Shown here piece by piece: positions 23,343 to 32,836 of a stretch of DNA of 64,000 nucleotides. The stretch is from assembly GCF_022410515.1 (NCBI RefSeq), contig NZ_JACSDI010000002.1:1-64000 (forward strand), read 5' to 3'. The notes beneath the pieces were generated by a model, which saw only the letters and a program-made list of their open reading frames with translations, did no database searches and was not told the origin of the DNA. Position numbers and translations under genes: made by a program. This DNA is from Shewanella cutis (GTDB lineage Bacteria; Pseudomonadota; Gammaproteobacteria; Enterobacterales; Shewanellaceae). Each line of letters opens with the position of its first letter. The stretch's first letter is position 1.

Positions 23343-24554
23343 TTAGCCTTTTGGCCGCTTTACCATCATTTTATTAAGCTGCGCCTTAATGGCATCATCA
23401 ATTTCTTGGTTCATTTTCTTGCCACTGCAATCGAAGGGGAAACCTAAGTTCTCTGCATAGGGATTAATTGGAGTACCTACTTTGACAACCCGATAACAGG
23501 TATCACCTTGACGGACAATTCGATTGGGATCCAGTTCTAAATCTAAGCTAGTTGGCCCACTAAAATCCTCAGCATTAGGGACAATAAGCACCTCCATCTC
23601 GGGACTCATTTCAGATAAATTCGACCGTTTGCTGTAATGATTTGCTTGCTCTAACACTAAATCATCTAAGGCTTGTTCACGCTGACGTTCAAAATAACGC
23701 TGGGTAAATAAACCTACGCTGCCTGATATCCCTCCGCTTTGCTCATCGGCTGCAGACAACTGAGTTTTTGCCGCTTGTGCCGAGCTTGATTGAATTTCTG
23801 CCTTTTTAGGCTTAACCGCTTCTTTTGTACTCTGCTGGGTTTGCCCCTGTGTTGATGTGTTAGGCGCTAATGTGCTTGATTTAGCAGCGCTGACTTCGGG
23901 AGGTTTTGCAATCTGCTCCATCGGTTTAGGTGTCGGCGTTTCTGCAAGTTTTGGTATCACTTTTGTAACTGGTTCAACATCAGCTGTCTGCTTTACAGTA
24001 TTAAGCGGCGAAATTATCGGCTCACTAGAAACGTCATAGTCTTTCATGGCGATATTTTGATCCGAATACACTGGAGCGGTTTGTGTTGATGGTGCATAAA
24101 TAAAATAAGCTTTTAACGCTTTGGTTGCAGTACCTGCGTTAACTGAAGATTCAGTAAAAGACAACCCTAACTGTTGAGACTGGTTTCGCCATAGGAAAAT
24201 CAATAACAACAGCAGTAAGCCATGACCCAAGATGACCCAAAGCAATGGCTTAAGATTGCAATAATGCGACCACTCTCGCCAACTTAATCCCGAAGAAATG
24301 TGGAATGCGCTATCGATTGATCTTTGGTTAGTCTCACTCAAATTAAGGTTTATATCGCTCGCCAAAGACTCTGTATGAACACTCAACGCGCTAAAAGGTT
24401 TAGCGTTCAAATCTGTAGCACCCGAGGCTGTTGCGCTGAAAGACGTAGCACAAAAAGGTATAGCGGAAAAAAGTGCGGTCTCGTTGTTTGTCACGCGGCC
24501 GTGCACATCAATACTGAGGCCATCTTCTGGGGCAATGTTTGTTCGAACTGGCAA
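23343..24554 (-). CDS. Unknown single-span membrane protein with a Pro-rich periplasmic linker
   Basis: The 403-residue product has about 100 residues before one strongly hydrophobic segment (about 103-122, LLWVILGHGLLLLLLIFLW). A Pro/Thr/Lys/Gln-rich stretch (about 180-270) follows, then a folded C-terminal part with two Cys (DTCYRVV and FDCSGKK). The layout recalls TonB-like proteins, but no TonB domain signature is recognisable. The start is a TTG with AAGGGA six bases upstream; no in-frame Met occurs earlier than the linker. It is divergent from the hemolysin-III gene. Function unknown. Confidence 0.7.
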   Translation of the reverse strand: MPVRTNIAPEDGLSIDVHGRVTNNETALFSAIPFCATSFSATASGATDLNAKPFSALSVHTESLASDINLNLSETNQRSIDSAFHISSGLSWREWSHYCNLKPLLWVILGHGLLLLLLIFLWRNQSQQLGLSFTESSVNAGTATKALKAYFIYAPSTQTAPVYSDQNIAMKDYDVSSEPIISPLNTVKQTADVEPVTKVIPKLAETPTPKPMEQIAKPPEVSAAKSSTLAPNTSTQGQTQQSTKEAVKPKKAEIQSSSAQAAKTQLSAADEQSGGISGSVGLFTQRYFERQREQALDDLVLEQANHYSKRSNLSEMSPEMEVLIVPNAEDFSGPTSLDLELDPNRIVRQGDTCYRVVKVGTPINPYAENLGFPFDCSGKKMNQEIDDAIKAQLNKMMVKRPKG

Positions 24555-24747
24555 AATTCATCCCTTAGCACTTAATGGATTAAGTACATAAAAAATCCAT
24601 GACATCATACGGGGGATTAGAGAAAGCGCGCCGCACAAAGTTCCAAGGTGCTGACATGATTCAGTCGTAAACAAACACCATAATGTTATACAACTAGATG
24701 TGGGCTCACCTAAGTCTTATTTGATAGTGTGAACCTCAAATAAATTA

Positions 24748-24763
24748 GCTTACACGTGTAAGC
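24748..24763. promoter_or_regulatory. Perfect 16-bp palindrome, FabR-operator-like
   Basis: GCTTACACGTGTAAGC reads the same on both strands. It lies 68 bases upstream of the hemolysin-III family gene and 194 bases upstream of the divergent gene. Its TACACGTGTA centre resembles operators of the TetR-family fatty acid regulator FabR; in Escherichia coli the related gene yqfA has been predicted as a FabR target. Confidence 0.55.
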
Positions 24764-24830
24764 CAAATATAGCATTCCAACTTACCAACTGATAGACTCA
24801 GGCATTATCGCCATCGAGTGGATCAACAGC

Positions 24831-25514
24831 ATGCCAAGCCAGAGTTTGATAGAGCCGCAAATGAGTCATCAAAAACCATTAAATATCAGTGGCTATAGCC
24901 TTAGTGAAGAGATTGCCAATAGCATCAGCCATGGCCTAGGGGTGATCGCGGGTGTGGTCGGCTTAGTGTTTATGATCCTCAAGGGTATCGACCACCTCAC
25001 TAACATTCAGCTCACAGGTGTTATTATTTATGGCACAAGCCTAATCCTGTTGTTTTTAAGTTCTACTCTGTATCACAGCGTGACGCATATAGGCTGGAAA
25101 CATAAACTCAAAATTGCCGATCACTGTGCCATCTATTGCTTAATTGCGGGTACCTATACCCCTCTAATGTTAATCAGCCTGCAAGGACAGCTTTCAACCA
25201 TTATCCTTACGGCGATTTGGTCCTTGGCTATTGGTGGGATTTTATTTAAGACCTTGTTTATTCATCGCTTTAAAAAAATGAGCCTAGTGCTCTATTTAGT
25301 GATGGGTTGGCTGTGTGTGACTGTAATGGGCGATTTGACTGCGGCGATGTCACCGCTAGGATTTAAGCTTCTGCTATTAGGTGGGTTGTTTTACACCTTA
25401 GGAGTGCTCTTCTATGTCGGTAAACGCATCCCATACAATCACGCCATTTGGCATTTATTTGTATTGGCGGGCGCGATGAGCCATTTCTTTTGTATTTATT
25501 TAACCGTGATTTAG
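24831..25514 (+). CDS. Hemolysin III family (PAQR/YqfA-like) membrane protein
   Basis: The 227-residue protein has seven hydrophobic segments and the family's conserved polar sites: SNxISHG-type EEIANSISHGLG near residue 25, STLYHSV (about 85), DHCAIYCLIAGTYTP (about 98-112), and a C-terminal HLFVLAGAMSHFF. These His/Asp/Ser residues form a metal site in the PAQR superfamily. The hemolysin name is historical; members are linked to membrane lipid homeostasis. A FabR-like palindrome upstream fits that. A strong terminator follows. Confidence 0.93.
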   Translation: MPSQSLIEPQMSHQKPLNISGYSLSEEIANSISHGLGVIAGVVGLVFMILKGIDHLTNIQLTGVIIYGTSLILLFLSSTLYHSVTHIGWKHKLKIADHCAIYCLIAGTYTPLMLISLQGQLSTIILTAIWSLAIGGILFKTLFIHRFKKMSLVLYLVMGWLCVTVMGDLTAAMSPLGFKLLLLGGLFYTLGVLFYVGKRIPYNHAIWHLFVLAGAMSHFFCIYLTVI

Positions 25515-25545
25515 CCGCTAGGCTGCTCTCACAACAGATCCTCAC

Positions 25546-25570
25546 AAGCCATCCTCAGGATGGCTTTTTA
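25546..25570 (+). terminator. Rho-independent terminator after the hemolysin-III gene
   Basis: AAGCCATCC/GGATGGCTT form a 9-bp stem with a TCA loop, followed directly by TTT. It lies 32 bases after the stop codon. Confidence 0.85.
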
Positions 25571-25620
25571 TACCTGCACTTATGCGACTATGCTGATAAC
25601 CCCATCAAGCATGGTTTTAT

Positions 25621-26151
25621 CTACAGCAACTCTTCGACGATTCGTTTGAGCAGAAAGGTTTCCCGAACGATAGATTGGCCTTTATTGGGGAAGGTGCGCT
25701 GAATATCTTCGTTATGGGCAATGGCTTGATGGATATTGATCCACTCTGGTCGCATGCCATTTTTTATCTCATGGGCTTCGAGTCTTGGCTCACCTAAGCC
25801 ACGGTTACCTAAACTCATATCAATTTCACACAGGTAACAATAGGAGTCCATATGCACTACGTTAGCGCCTTCACGAAACCAAGGTCGATATTCCTCATAA
25901 CGGCCAAAGGGCGCGATAATATTAGCAGCAATAGCGCCGGTTTCTTCCTGTAATTCGCGAATAAGCCCAACTTCAAGACTCTCACCTTTATCGACACCAC
26001 CACCAGGTAAGCCATAATCCCGATATTTTTGGGTATAGAGCAGCAAAATATCTTCCCCCGACAACACAATGGCACGGGCCGCTTGGCGATAAAAGATCCG
26101 TGCCTGTTTAAGATCGATATTGGCAGCTTGGGTGGACTTCAATAAACGCAT
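25621..26151 (-). CDS. Nudix hydrolase
   Basis: The 176-residue product contains a complete Nudix box: Gly, five residues, Glu, seven residues, REL.EE, then TGA (GGVDKGES...RELQEETGA). It should hydrolyse a nucleoside diphosphate linked to another group; the substrate cannot be read from the sequence. The ATG at 26151 (MRLLKSTQAANIDLK) is preferred over one at 26244, whose extra 31 residues look non-native. It ends facing the hemolysin-III terminator and is downstream of trmK on the same strand. Confidence 0.88.
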   Translation of the reverse strand: MRLLKSTQAANIDLKQARIFYRQAARAIVLSGEDILLLYTQKYRDYGLPGGGVDKGESLEVGLIRELQEETGAIAANIIAPFGRYEEYRPWFREGANVVHMDSYCYLCEIDMSLGNRGLGEPRLEAHEIKNGMRPEWINIHQAIAHNEDIQRTFPNKGQSIVRETFLLKRIVEELL

Positions 26152-26274
26152 AATAAAACTCAAGATTGATGGCCTGTTAGCATAAACCAACTTGATGGAT
26201 TTACAGAGTAAAACTGCTATGCAAGGTACTCGCGAAGTGAGCATTGATGCCTTGGGACATAAGTAGGCTATAGC

Positions 26275-27030
26275 TTAGCCGCCGTCATTCAATTGCTGCA
26301 AAATCTGTTGATAAGCGGCCAAAATAGGCAGTTTATTGGGCAATCGACTCTCTGGGATACGCTGATAATGGCCAATCGTCTGCATTAGATAACGCTTAGC
26401 CTGCCGCTTTTTATCCTCGTTTAGTCCCTGCCACATAATGGAACCAGTGCAACTCAACTGTATGTCGTCTTCCTTTTTCGATGAAGACCCTTTCGCGTGC
26501 CTTAGATGCAGTATTTCGTAAAAGCGCTGATTTTCTTCGAGTAACAATTCACTCTTAAGAACTAACCCCAATTCGACCAATGAACTGCGCACATAATAAT
26601 TATGATGCACGGGACACAAAATAAACTCGAGTCGACGATGACTATGGCGCGCCAAAATGCTGCGCACCAGTTCAACCAATAACTCCCCACCGACACCTGC
26701 GATAATAATCAAGTGGTTAGCTTGTATGTCACTGGATTCAAGTGGTAGTGCTGCTGCATCATGGCAATGCACTTGCCACTGGCTCTGGCAGATGCTAGCA
26801 CCAAGCGTCGCCGCAGCACTTTCCTCATGTTGAGGAAAAAACCGTTGTAATTCAATAGAAAGTTGCTGCATTAAGGGCATCACGCAATCAACAAAATGCA
26901 CCTTTTTCGCGGCGTTTCTCTGCAGTAATAACATGCCGAGTAGACCATGATCGCAGCAGCAATCCCAAATATGATCGTAATGACCATGGATCATGCGATC
27001 TATCTGTTGTAAACGTTGACTAATTTTCAC
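26275..27030 (-). CDS. trmK: tRNA adenine-N1 methyltransferase, TrmK family
   Basis: The 251-residue protein begins MKISQRLQQIDRMI and has the SAM-binding segment IWDCCCDHGLLGMLLLQ (about residues 21-37), GVGGELLVELV and CPVHHNYYVRSSLVELG. This is the pattern of the TrmK family, which methylates N1 of adenine 22 in tRNA. The family assignment is firm; the exact target in this organism is inferred. Three adjacent cysteines in the SAM loop are unusual. Confidence 0.85.
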   Translation of the reverse strand: MKISQRLQQIDRMIHGHYDHIWDCCCDHGLLGMLLLQRNAAKKVHFVDCVMPLMQQLSIELQRFFPQHEESAAATLGASICQSQWQVHCHDAAALPLESSDIQANHLIIIAGVGGELLVELVRSILARHSHRRLEFILCPVHHNYYVRSSLVELGLVLKSELLLEENQRFYEILHLRHAKGSSSKKEDDIQLSCTGSIMWQGLNEDKKRQAKRYLMQTIGHYQRIPESRLPNKLPILAAYQQILQQLNDGG

Positions 27031-27178
27031 GATTTGACCTAACTACTGCGGCTTTTAACACGCTAGATTGCGCTGTTAATCATAATGACGGCGCGCATTT
27101 TACCCGAGTCAAAAGTAAACCACACCTTTTGTTGATGCCCTAGCCGCACTTCACTCCACACCTACTCAGAACAAGTTG

Positions 27179-27225
27179 AATACGTATGCAAGCCGTTGCG
27201 GTTAAAAAGCCATCGCCACTAGTAT
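27179..27225 (+). promoter_or_regulatory. Operator-overlapped promoter of the GH97 gene
   Basis: TGAATACGTATG (27177-27188) is followed by GCAAGCCGTTGC, a half-symmetric LacI-type element (GCAA/TTGC) at 27188-27199. That element runs into TTGCGG (27196-27201). TAGTAT (27220-27225), 18 bases further, is the likely -10. The same module with the same 40-base distance from ATACGTAT to the -10 precedes the MFS transporter gene at 35854. Confidence 0.6.
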
Positions 27226-27264
27226 GCTGTGAGTTACATTCATTATAAAAACAAGGATCAAGGA

Positions 27265-29376
27265 ATGTTCATCAAGGCCAAACCTTTTCAGTTAACTACG
27301 CTTCAGCAGAATTTATATAGTCAAACGCGCTTACAACGACGATTAAGCCCTATGTGTATCGCCCTTGCCGTCAGCAGCCTTTTTAGTGCTAATCTTGTGG
27401 CTCAAACTGTTACTCTCAGCTCGCCGAATCAACACATTCAAATCAGCTTGAGTGACGATACTGGCCGAGCCGAATATAAAATCGACTTTCACGGTAAGAC
27501 AATCATAGAGCCAAGTCGCTTGGGATTAGTGTTTCAATCGATTGGCGAATTAGGCCAAGGTCTACGGATCAAATCGAGCCACAGCGCCAGCACAGATGAA
27601 AAATGGCAGCAACCTTGGGGTGAGCAGCAATGGATTAAAGATCAACACAATCAACTGAGTGTGGTATTAACCGACGGTAAAATAAACTTAAATCTCGAGT
27701 TTAAAGCCTTTGACGATGGTATTGGTTTTCGCTACCACTTAGCCGAGCAAGCCGCTCTGCCAGCCCATACCCCATTAGCAATCACAGATGAGTTGACCGA
27801 ATTTAATATTGGCCAAAGCGATAAAGCCACCGCCTGGTGGATCCCGTCTCGGGGATGGAACCGCTACGAATATCTGTATCGCACCAGCGCGCTCAGTCAA
27901 GTCGACCGAGCCCATACTCCTTTTACCTTTAAACTGGTCGATGGCACCCATTTAAGTATTCACGAGGCGGCGTTAGTAGATTTTGCTTCGATGACACTCG
28001 ACCAACAGCGCGATGGCAAGCTCAAGGCCGATCTTACCCCTTGGTCAGATGGCATTCGCGTTAAAACCCAAGCGGGCTTCTATACCCCTTGGCGCACAAT
28101 TCAAATCGCCGATAAGGCTACGGGACTGCTGAATTCTCACCTTATCCTCAACCTGAATGAACCCAATAAACTGGGGGATGTATCTTGGGTTAAACCCGGC
28201 AAATACGTCGGCATTTGGTGGGGTATGCACCTCAATGAAAATACTTGGGGCTCGGGCCCAACACACGGCGCAACCACTAGCGAAACTAAGCGCTATATCG
28301 ATTTTGCCGCCAAGTACCAGTTTGATGGCGTTTTGGTCGAAGGTTGGAACCAAGGTTGGGATGGCGATTGGTTTCATAATGGCGATCAATTCAGTTTTAC
28401 CAAGGCCTATGATGATTTTGATTTGCCGGCCATTACCGCCTACGGAGCACAAAAAGGTGTGCGCTTAATTGGCCACCATGAAACCGCAGGTTCAGTGACC
28501 CATTACCGTAATCAAATGGGTGATGCCTTCGCCCTTTATGAAAAGCATGGCGTCACCCAAGTCAAAACGGGTTATGTGGCTGACGGTGGACAAATCAAAC
28601 GCATCGATGAGAACGGTATTACCCGTCACGAATGGCACGACGGTCAGTTTATGGTCGGCGAATATCTGCACAGTGTCACCGAAGCCGCTAAGCACCATAT
28701 CAGCATTAATACCCACGAGCCGATTAAAGATACTGGGCTTCGTCGCACCTATCCTAACTGGCTTGCCCGCGAAGGTGCCCGCGGACAGGAATATAATGCT
28801 TGGGGCAGTCCGCCAAATAATCCAGAACACACCGCCATGCTGCCCTTTACCCGGATGCTGGCAGGCCCAATGGACTTTACCCCGGGGATTTTTGACTTAG
28901 CCCCCAAGGGCTTAGATGCCGAAAACCGCGTGCAAACCACTTTAATGAAGCAACTCGCCCTGTATGTGGTGCTATACAGCCCAATCCAAATGGCCGCCGA
29001 CTTGCCACGCAATTATCAAAAACATTTAGATGCCTTCCAGTTTATCCGCGATGTACCAACAGACTGGTATCAAAGTATCGCACTGGCTGGCGAAGTGGGT
29101 GATTATGTGGTGTTTGCCCGCCAAGCGAAGGATCAAAAAGATTGGTACTTAGGTGCCCTAACAGATGAAACCGCACGCACGGTCACGGTCAAACTGGATT
29201 TTCTCGATCCTCACAAACGCTACCAAGCGCAGATTTACCGCGATGGCGCCAAAGCAGATTGGAAAACCAATCCCTATGATTATGTAATTGAAACTAAAGA
29301 AGTGAGTGCTAAAGATAGCCTGACATTACAGCTAGCCAGCAGTGGCGGCACGGCAATACGCTTTAAGGCTCTTTAA
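27265..29376 (+). CDS. GH97 family alpha-glucosidase, exported
   Basis: The 703-residue protein belongs to glycoside hydrolase family 97, with SusB of Bacteroides as the model, and should release glucose from alpha-glucans. A cationic N-terminus and hydrophobic segment (LSPMCIALAVSSLFSANLVAQT) form a signal peptide. An N-terminal beta-sandwich precedes a (beta/alpha)8 barrel. The inverting-type carboxylates are present in HHETAG, INTHEPIKD and RGQEYNA. The ATG at 27265 has AAGGA seven bases upstream; an earlier GTG at 27229 lacks one. It shares its promoter module with the sugar transporter gene. Confidence 0.94.
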   Translation: MFIKAKPFQLTTLQQNLYSQTRLQRRLSPMCIALAVSSLFSANLVAQTVTLSSPNQHIQISLSDDTGRAEYKIDFHGKTIIEPSRLGLVFQSIGELGQGLRIKSSHSASTDEKWQQPWGEQQWIKDQHNQLSVVLTDGKINLNLEFKAFDDGIGFRYHLAEQAALPAHTPLAITDELTEFNIGQSDKATAWWIPSRGWNRYEYLYRTSALSQVDRAHTPFTFKLVDGTHLSIHEAALVDFASMTLDQQRDGKLKADLTPWSDGIRVKTQAGFYTPWRTIQIADKATGLLNSHLILNLNEPNKLGDVSWVKPGKYVGIWWGMHLNENTWGSGPTHGATTSETKRYIDFAAKYQFDGVLVEGWNQGWDGDWFHNGDQFSFTKAYDDFDLPAITAYGAQKGVRLIGHHETAGSVTHYRNQMGDAFALYEKHGVTQVKTGYVADGGQIKRIDENGITRHEWHDGQFMVGEYLHSVTEAAKHHISINTHEPIKDTGLRRTYPNWLAREGARGQEYNAWGSPPNNPEHTAMLPFTRMLAGPMDFTPGIFDLAPKGLDAENRVQTTLMKQLALYVVLYSPIQMAADLPRNYQKHLDAFQFIRDVPTDWYQSIALAGEVGDYVVFARQAKDQKDWYLGALTDETARTVTVKLDFLDPHKRYQAQIYRDGAKADWKTNPYDYVIETKEVSAKDSLTLQLASSGGTAIRFKAL

Positions 29377-29389
29377 AATTAAGCAAAGT

Positions 29390-29418
29390 AATAGGGCGAC
29401 CATCTTGGTCGCCCTATT
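29390..29418. terminator. Long hairpin between the GH97 and methyltransferase genes
   Basis: AATAGGGCGACCA and TGGTCGCCCTATT form a perfect 13-bp stem with a TCT loop between two convergent genes. No long T-run follows on either strand, but position and stability fit a shared transcription end. Confidence 0.65.
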
Positions 29419-29433
29419 AGGTTTGCAATGCGA

Positions 29434-30441
29434 TTAATTTAAGGTCAACGCCACAATTTTAAGGGGATGATTATCATCGAATGACGGGAAATCCTCATGG
29501 GGATCAAGCCAAGTGTGCTCAGTCACACTTCGGCCTTGTTTTTCAACGCAGCGTACTAGGCTATCAAACCAATCTCGACGGTCCACTTTGGCGACATTAT
29601 TACAACATACAATGGTGCCACCCGTTTTAGTTGATAATAACGCGGGTTTAAATAACCCTTGATAATCATTGACTAAATCGACAATACCGAAGGCGCTCTT
29701 GGCATAACGTGGCGGATCAAGAAATACCAGATCAAATTGGGTTTGCGCCAATTTAGGGTAACTGGGTAATTTTTGATTGCGGCGCCCTCCCACACTCAAA
29801 CCTGCTAATTGGCGCAGGGCCGGAAACGCATCACTCTGTACAAACTCACACACCTCAGACACTTGGTTTAATTCGGCATTGGTTCGCCCAGCTGCGAGCG
29901 CGAAGGAAGAAAAGTCGACATTTACTACCCGCTCGGCGCCCCCCATGGCTGCTGCGGTGCCAATGCCACAGGTGTAAGAAAATAAATTCAGTACGGTTTT
30001 ATCTTGACTGTGTGCTCGCACATATTCGCGGCCAATACGCATATCAAGGAATAACAAAGGATCTTGTCCTTCGTGACGCAGTTTAGTAGTGAATTTAATC
30101 CCATTTTCCTGCATCACCAACTCGGCACAGGCAATATCATCCAATTCAGGACTTAATGCATTAAGCACGCGGGAATGGCCAGCGGAGCGATCGTTATACA
30201 CCACAGGCAAATCCACTTCTTGCGTCAGCACCGCAGCTATTTCAGCTAACTCTTCAACGGTCAAGGTTTGGTGAAAACTCTGTACCAACCAAGTATCGCC
30301 ATAACGGTCGACATTCAAACCACTGACGCCTTCGACTGTGCCATGGAACACCCGAAAACAATCGGTATGATCTTGTTCTGCTTGTAAGAAAAAACCATGG
30401 CGCTTGGCCAAAGCCGTCGATAACAGTGTTTGAATAGACAT
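29434..30441 (-). CDS. Class I SAM-dependent methyltransferase, RlmI/RlmK-like
   Basis: The 335-residue product has a small N-terminal domain (VEGVSGLNVDRYGD) and a C-terminal Rossmann fold with VLNLFSYTCGIGTAAAMGGAERVVNVD and the catalytic-type FDLVFLDPPRYAKS. This pattern matches rRNA cytosine-C5 methyltransferases of the RlmI/RlmK type, but the target base is not deducible. The ATG at 30441 (MSIQTLLSTAL) is preferred over one 42 bases upstream. It is convergent with the GH97 gene. Confidence 0.85.
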   Translation of the reverse strand: MSIQTLLSTALAKRHGFFLQAEQDHTDCFRVFHGTVEGVSGLNVDRYGDTWLVQSFHQTLTVEELAEIAAVLTQEVDLPVVYNDRSAGHSRVLNALSPELDDIACAELVMQENGIKFTTKLRHEGQDPLLFLDMRIGREYVRAHSQDKTVLNLFSYTCGIGTAAAMGGAERVVNVDFSSFALAAGRTNAELNQVSEVCEFVQSDAFPALRQLAGLSVGGRRNQKLPSYPKLAQTQFDLVFLDPPRYAKSAFGIVDLVNDYQGLFKPALLSTKTGGTIVCCNNVAKVDRRDWFDSLVRCVEKQGRSVTEHTWLDPHEDFPSFDDNHPLKIVALTLN

Positions 30442-30693
30442 AAAAGTGGGACTCGAACAGCGGAAACCTGCGTAAGGTCTCAAGGGGAAAACGGCATGAT
30501 AGCAAACTCAGTGGCAAAATATCGGATAAATTCCCGCAAACATCCTATATCTGACCTTAGGTATTTGAGGCGCCACAGGTTGAGTGACGCCTTAATGCCT
30601 GTTCTGACTCAGTTAACAATGTTATTGAAGCTCCTCTCTGGTCACGTAAGGAATTCAAATCGACAACGCCCTAACCAATCAGCAAAAGTGCTA

Positions 30694-31638
30694 TCACTGG
30701 TTTAGGCTTAACACTGTTTTTGATTTGGTTTGTTCACTATGGTCTAGTGCTTCCATCATTTGCTCAAATCTAAAAATATCAGGCTCTGCGATCGCCATTT
30801 TACCTTGGGCAATAAGCGTTAATAGTGCTTCCCCCTGTTGCATGAGGATCTGCCAATCTTGACGATCACCAAAGTCATGTAACGCCCCGAGGGCGATTTC
30901 ATGGTAAGAAATCGTGCGGGTAAATGCGGGATCTATCGGCGCGGGAATGCGGTCTTGGATACAGATTATGTGTCCATTGGCTTTTAACGATGGCACGAGT
31001 GCCGCGGCATTTTTGCTACTGACAGCATCAAAAATGGCGAAATATTTTTGTGTAACTTGGGATGGCTCCCGATAAAGATGCCGGACACCACGTTTTGCCG
31101 CGAGCGCTTGGCTTAGGCTTGCAGACACGAGATCAACGACGTAACCCGCATTGTTCAGCATCTGCGTCAGCAGATTATTAACAGCACCAAAACCAACGAT
31201 CAGCACCTCGCGCTGTTTTGTCAGTGGTATTTTTTCAAATGCTTGCCATGCGGTAAGCAGAGGACAAGGCAGTGCAGCCGCCCGCTCAAATGACAGATTA
31301 TCGGGCAGCGTCATCACTCGAGCGGCATTGAGAACCGTAAACTCGGCAAAACTGCCGTGACATTTTAGCGAGGTGTGATAGGCCACTCGCCTACCCAACA
31401 TCTTGCTATCGACCTTCGCCCCCACGTTGACAATGACACCCGCACCATCAACACCAGGCACATGGCCATTCGACCAATTGATGGGGTTTGCCTTGATAAA
31501 TTTCCAATCCACAGGATTGATGCCGATGGCTTGGTTTTGCACCAAAATGTCATCCGCGGCCAAGGCGGGGATGTCCATAGAACTCAAGGTGACATTGTGG
31601 GTTTTAGTTTGGTATGCCCAAACTTGATGTTGTTCCAT
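30694..31638 (-). CDS. Zinc-independent MDR oxidoreductase (quinone reductase-like)
   Basis: The 314-residue protein follows the medium-chain dehydrogenase/reductase fold: [43 protein letters not shown] and a nucleotide-binding [13 protein letters not shown]. The zinc ligands of alcohol dehydrogenases are absent, as in quinone oxidoreductases. It lies downstream of two Old Yellow Enzyme genes on the same strand and shares an upstream 18-base element with one of them, so a common role in reducing electrophilic enones or quinones is likely. Confidence 0.88.
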   Translation of the reverse strand: MEQHQVWAYQTKTHNVTLSSMDIPALAADDILVQNQAIGINPVDWKFIKANPINWSNGHVPGVDGAGVIVNVGAKVDSKMLGRRVAYHTSLKCHGSFAEFTVLNAARVMTLPDNLSFERAAALPCPLLTAWQAFEKIPLTKQREVLIVGFGAVNNLLTQMLNNAGYVVDLVSASLSQALAAKRGVRHLYREPSQVTQKYFAIFDAVSSKNAAALVPSLKANGHIICIQDRIPAPIDPAFTRTISYHEIALGALHDFGDRQDWQILMQQGEALLTLIAQGKMAIAEPDIFRFEQMMEALDHSEQTKSKTVLSLNQ

Positions 31639-31695
31639 GGGAATTCCTTTTTAAACAAAGCACAATTTTTACAACGCTCTTTTAACATTAGGCAC

Positions 31696-31713
31696 CAAGA
31701 GAACATTTAGCGC
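31696..31713 (-). promoter_or_regulatory. Element shared by two reductase promoters (copy 1)
   Basis: CAAGAGAACATTTAGCGC (plus-strand reading) lies 58-75 bases upstream of the MDR gene start. Apart from one inserted A it is identical to the sequence at 33979-33995 upstream of an Old Yellow Enzyme gene. Flanking TTAGGCGC/GTGCCTAA form an imperfect inverted repeat here. Confidence 0.5.
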
Positions 31714-31739
31714 CTAAGCTAAGTCATTATTTTTTAAAG

Positions 31740-32828
31740 CTATGCCTGATAGGCAGGATAATCGATATAACCTGCTTCACCGCCGCCATACAAGGTAAGC
31801 CTAGCATCAGCATCAAACTCGGTTAATGGCCAGTCATGGGCAAAGCGCGCGACTAAATCCGGATTCGTCACAAAGGGCGTGCCAAAGGCCACAAAGTCTG
31901 CGTAGTGTTGGTCGAGTAAGCGCTGAGCAGATTGCTTGGTTAATTTCCCCGCCACCATAATGGGGTGTTGATACACACGGCGCACTTGTTGACGAAAAGC
32001 GTCAGAGACTTCCACATAGCGCGAGATGTTTTCAGAAAAATGCACATAGGCAAGCTTCATAGGTTGCAGCTTTTGTAACAAGGCAAGTGTTAATTGGATG
32101 ATTTCAGGGTTATCACCAGTAAACCCCTCGCCAATATGGGGAGAGATACGCACAGCGACTTTCCCTGATCCAATGGTCTGTGTAAGGGCTTGTAAAGTGT
32201 CGACTAAAAAACGCAGCCGATTCTCTTGGCTGCCACCGTAGCGATCTTGCCGTTGATTGCTTTCTAAACGCAAAAAAGTATCAAATAAATAGCCATGGGC
32301 CGCATGCACTTCAACCCCATCAAAACCGGCTAACATCGCGTTTTGTGCTGCTTGGACAAAATCGCTGATAGTCGCTTGGATATCTTGCTCGCTCATCGCC
32401 TTAGGCTGCTGGGTTTCAATCATGCCAAAACCACCTTCAGGCAATGGGCCGAATACTTGGTCTGGAATTTTGATCGCTGATGGTGCGAGCGGCTCAGCGC
32501 CAGACACGCTCGAATGGCTGCGACGACCAACATGCCAGAGTTGGATAAAGATTTTCCCACCTTCTTGGTGCACCGCTTCAGTGACCTTTTTCCAACCTTC
32601 AATCTGTGCTGGAGTATAAATACCTGGCGTCATTGAATAGCCCCGCGCCACCGCAGATACAGGCGCGCCTTCGGTAATAATCAATCCTGCACTGGCACGC
32701 TGGCGATAATAAGTGGCCATCATCTCGTTTGGCACATCTCCCGGCTGGGTACTACGTGAGCGAGTCATTGGGGCCATCACGATACGGTTTTTGGTCTCTA
32801 ATGCTTGACCTTTGAATGCCTTGAACAT
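31740..32828 (-). CDS. Old Yellow Enzyme family alkene reductase (His/His type)
   Basis: The 362-residue FMN enzyme has NRIVMAPMTRSRS, FIQLWHVGRRSH and the substrate-binding motif VHAAHGYLFDTF, whose His/His pair is that of NemA and PETN reductase, then QDRYGGS with the Tyr. It should reduce activated C=C bonds with NAD(P)H. It lies eight bases after a paralogue on the same strand, so the two are probably cotranscribed. The pair differs in the active-site pair (see the next gene). Confidence 0.94.
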   Translation of the reverse strand: MFKAFKGQALETKNRIVMAPMTRSRSTQPGDVPNEMMATYYRQRASAGLIITEGAPVSAVARGYSMTPGIYTPAQIEGWKKVTEAVHQEGGKIFIQLWHVGRRSHSSVSGAEPLAPSAIKIPDQVFGPLPEGGFGMIETQQPKAMSEQDIQATISDFVQAAQNAMLAGFDGVEVHAAHGYLFDTFLRLESNQRQDRYGGSQENRLRFLVDTLQALTQTIGSGKVAVRISPHIGEGFTGDNPEIIQLTLALLQKLQPMKLAYVHFSENISRYVEVSDAFRQQVRRVYQHPIMVAGKLTKQSAQRLLDQHYADFVAFGTPFVTNPDLVARFAHDWPLTEFDADARLTLYGGGEAGYIDYPAYQA

Positions 32829-32836
32829 AATTTCTC

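Noticed and set aside
28045..28452. A 135-codon minus-strand frame inside GH97, and similar long antisense frames at 44115-44564, 49675-50061 and 51485-51892.
   Set aside because: Each is fully contained in a well-supported gene on the other strand and has no independent support.
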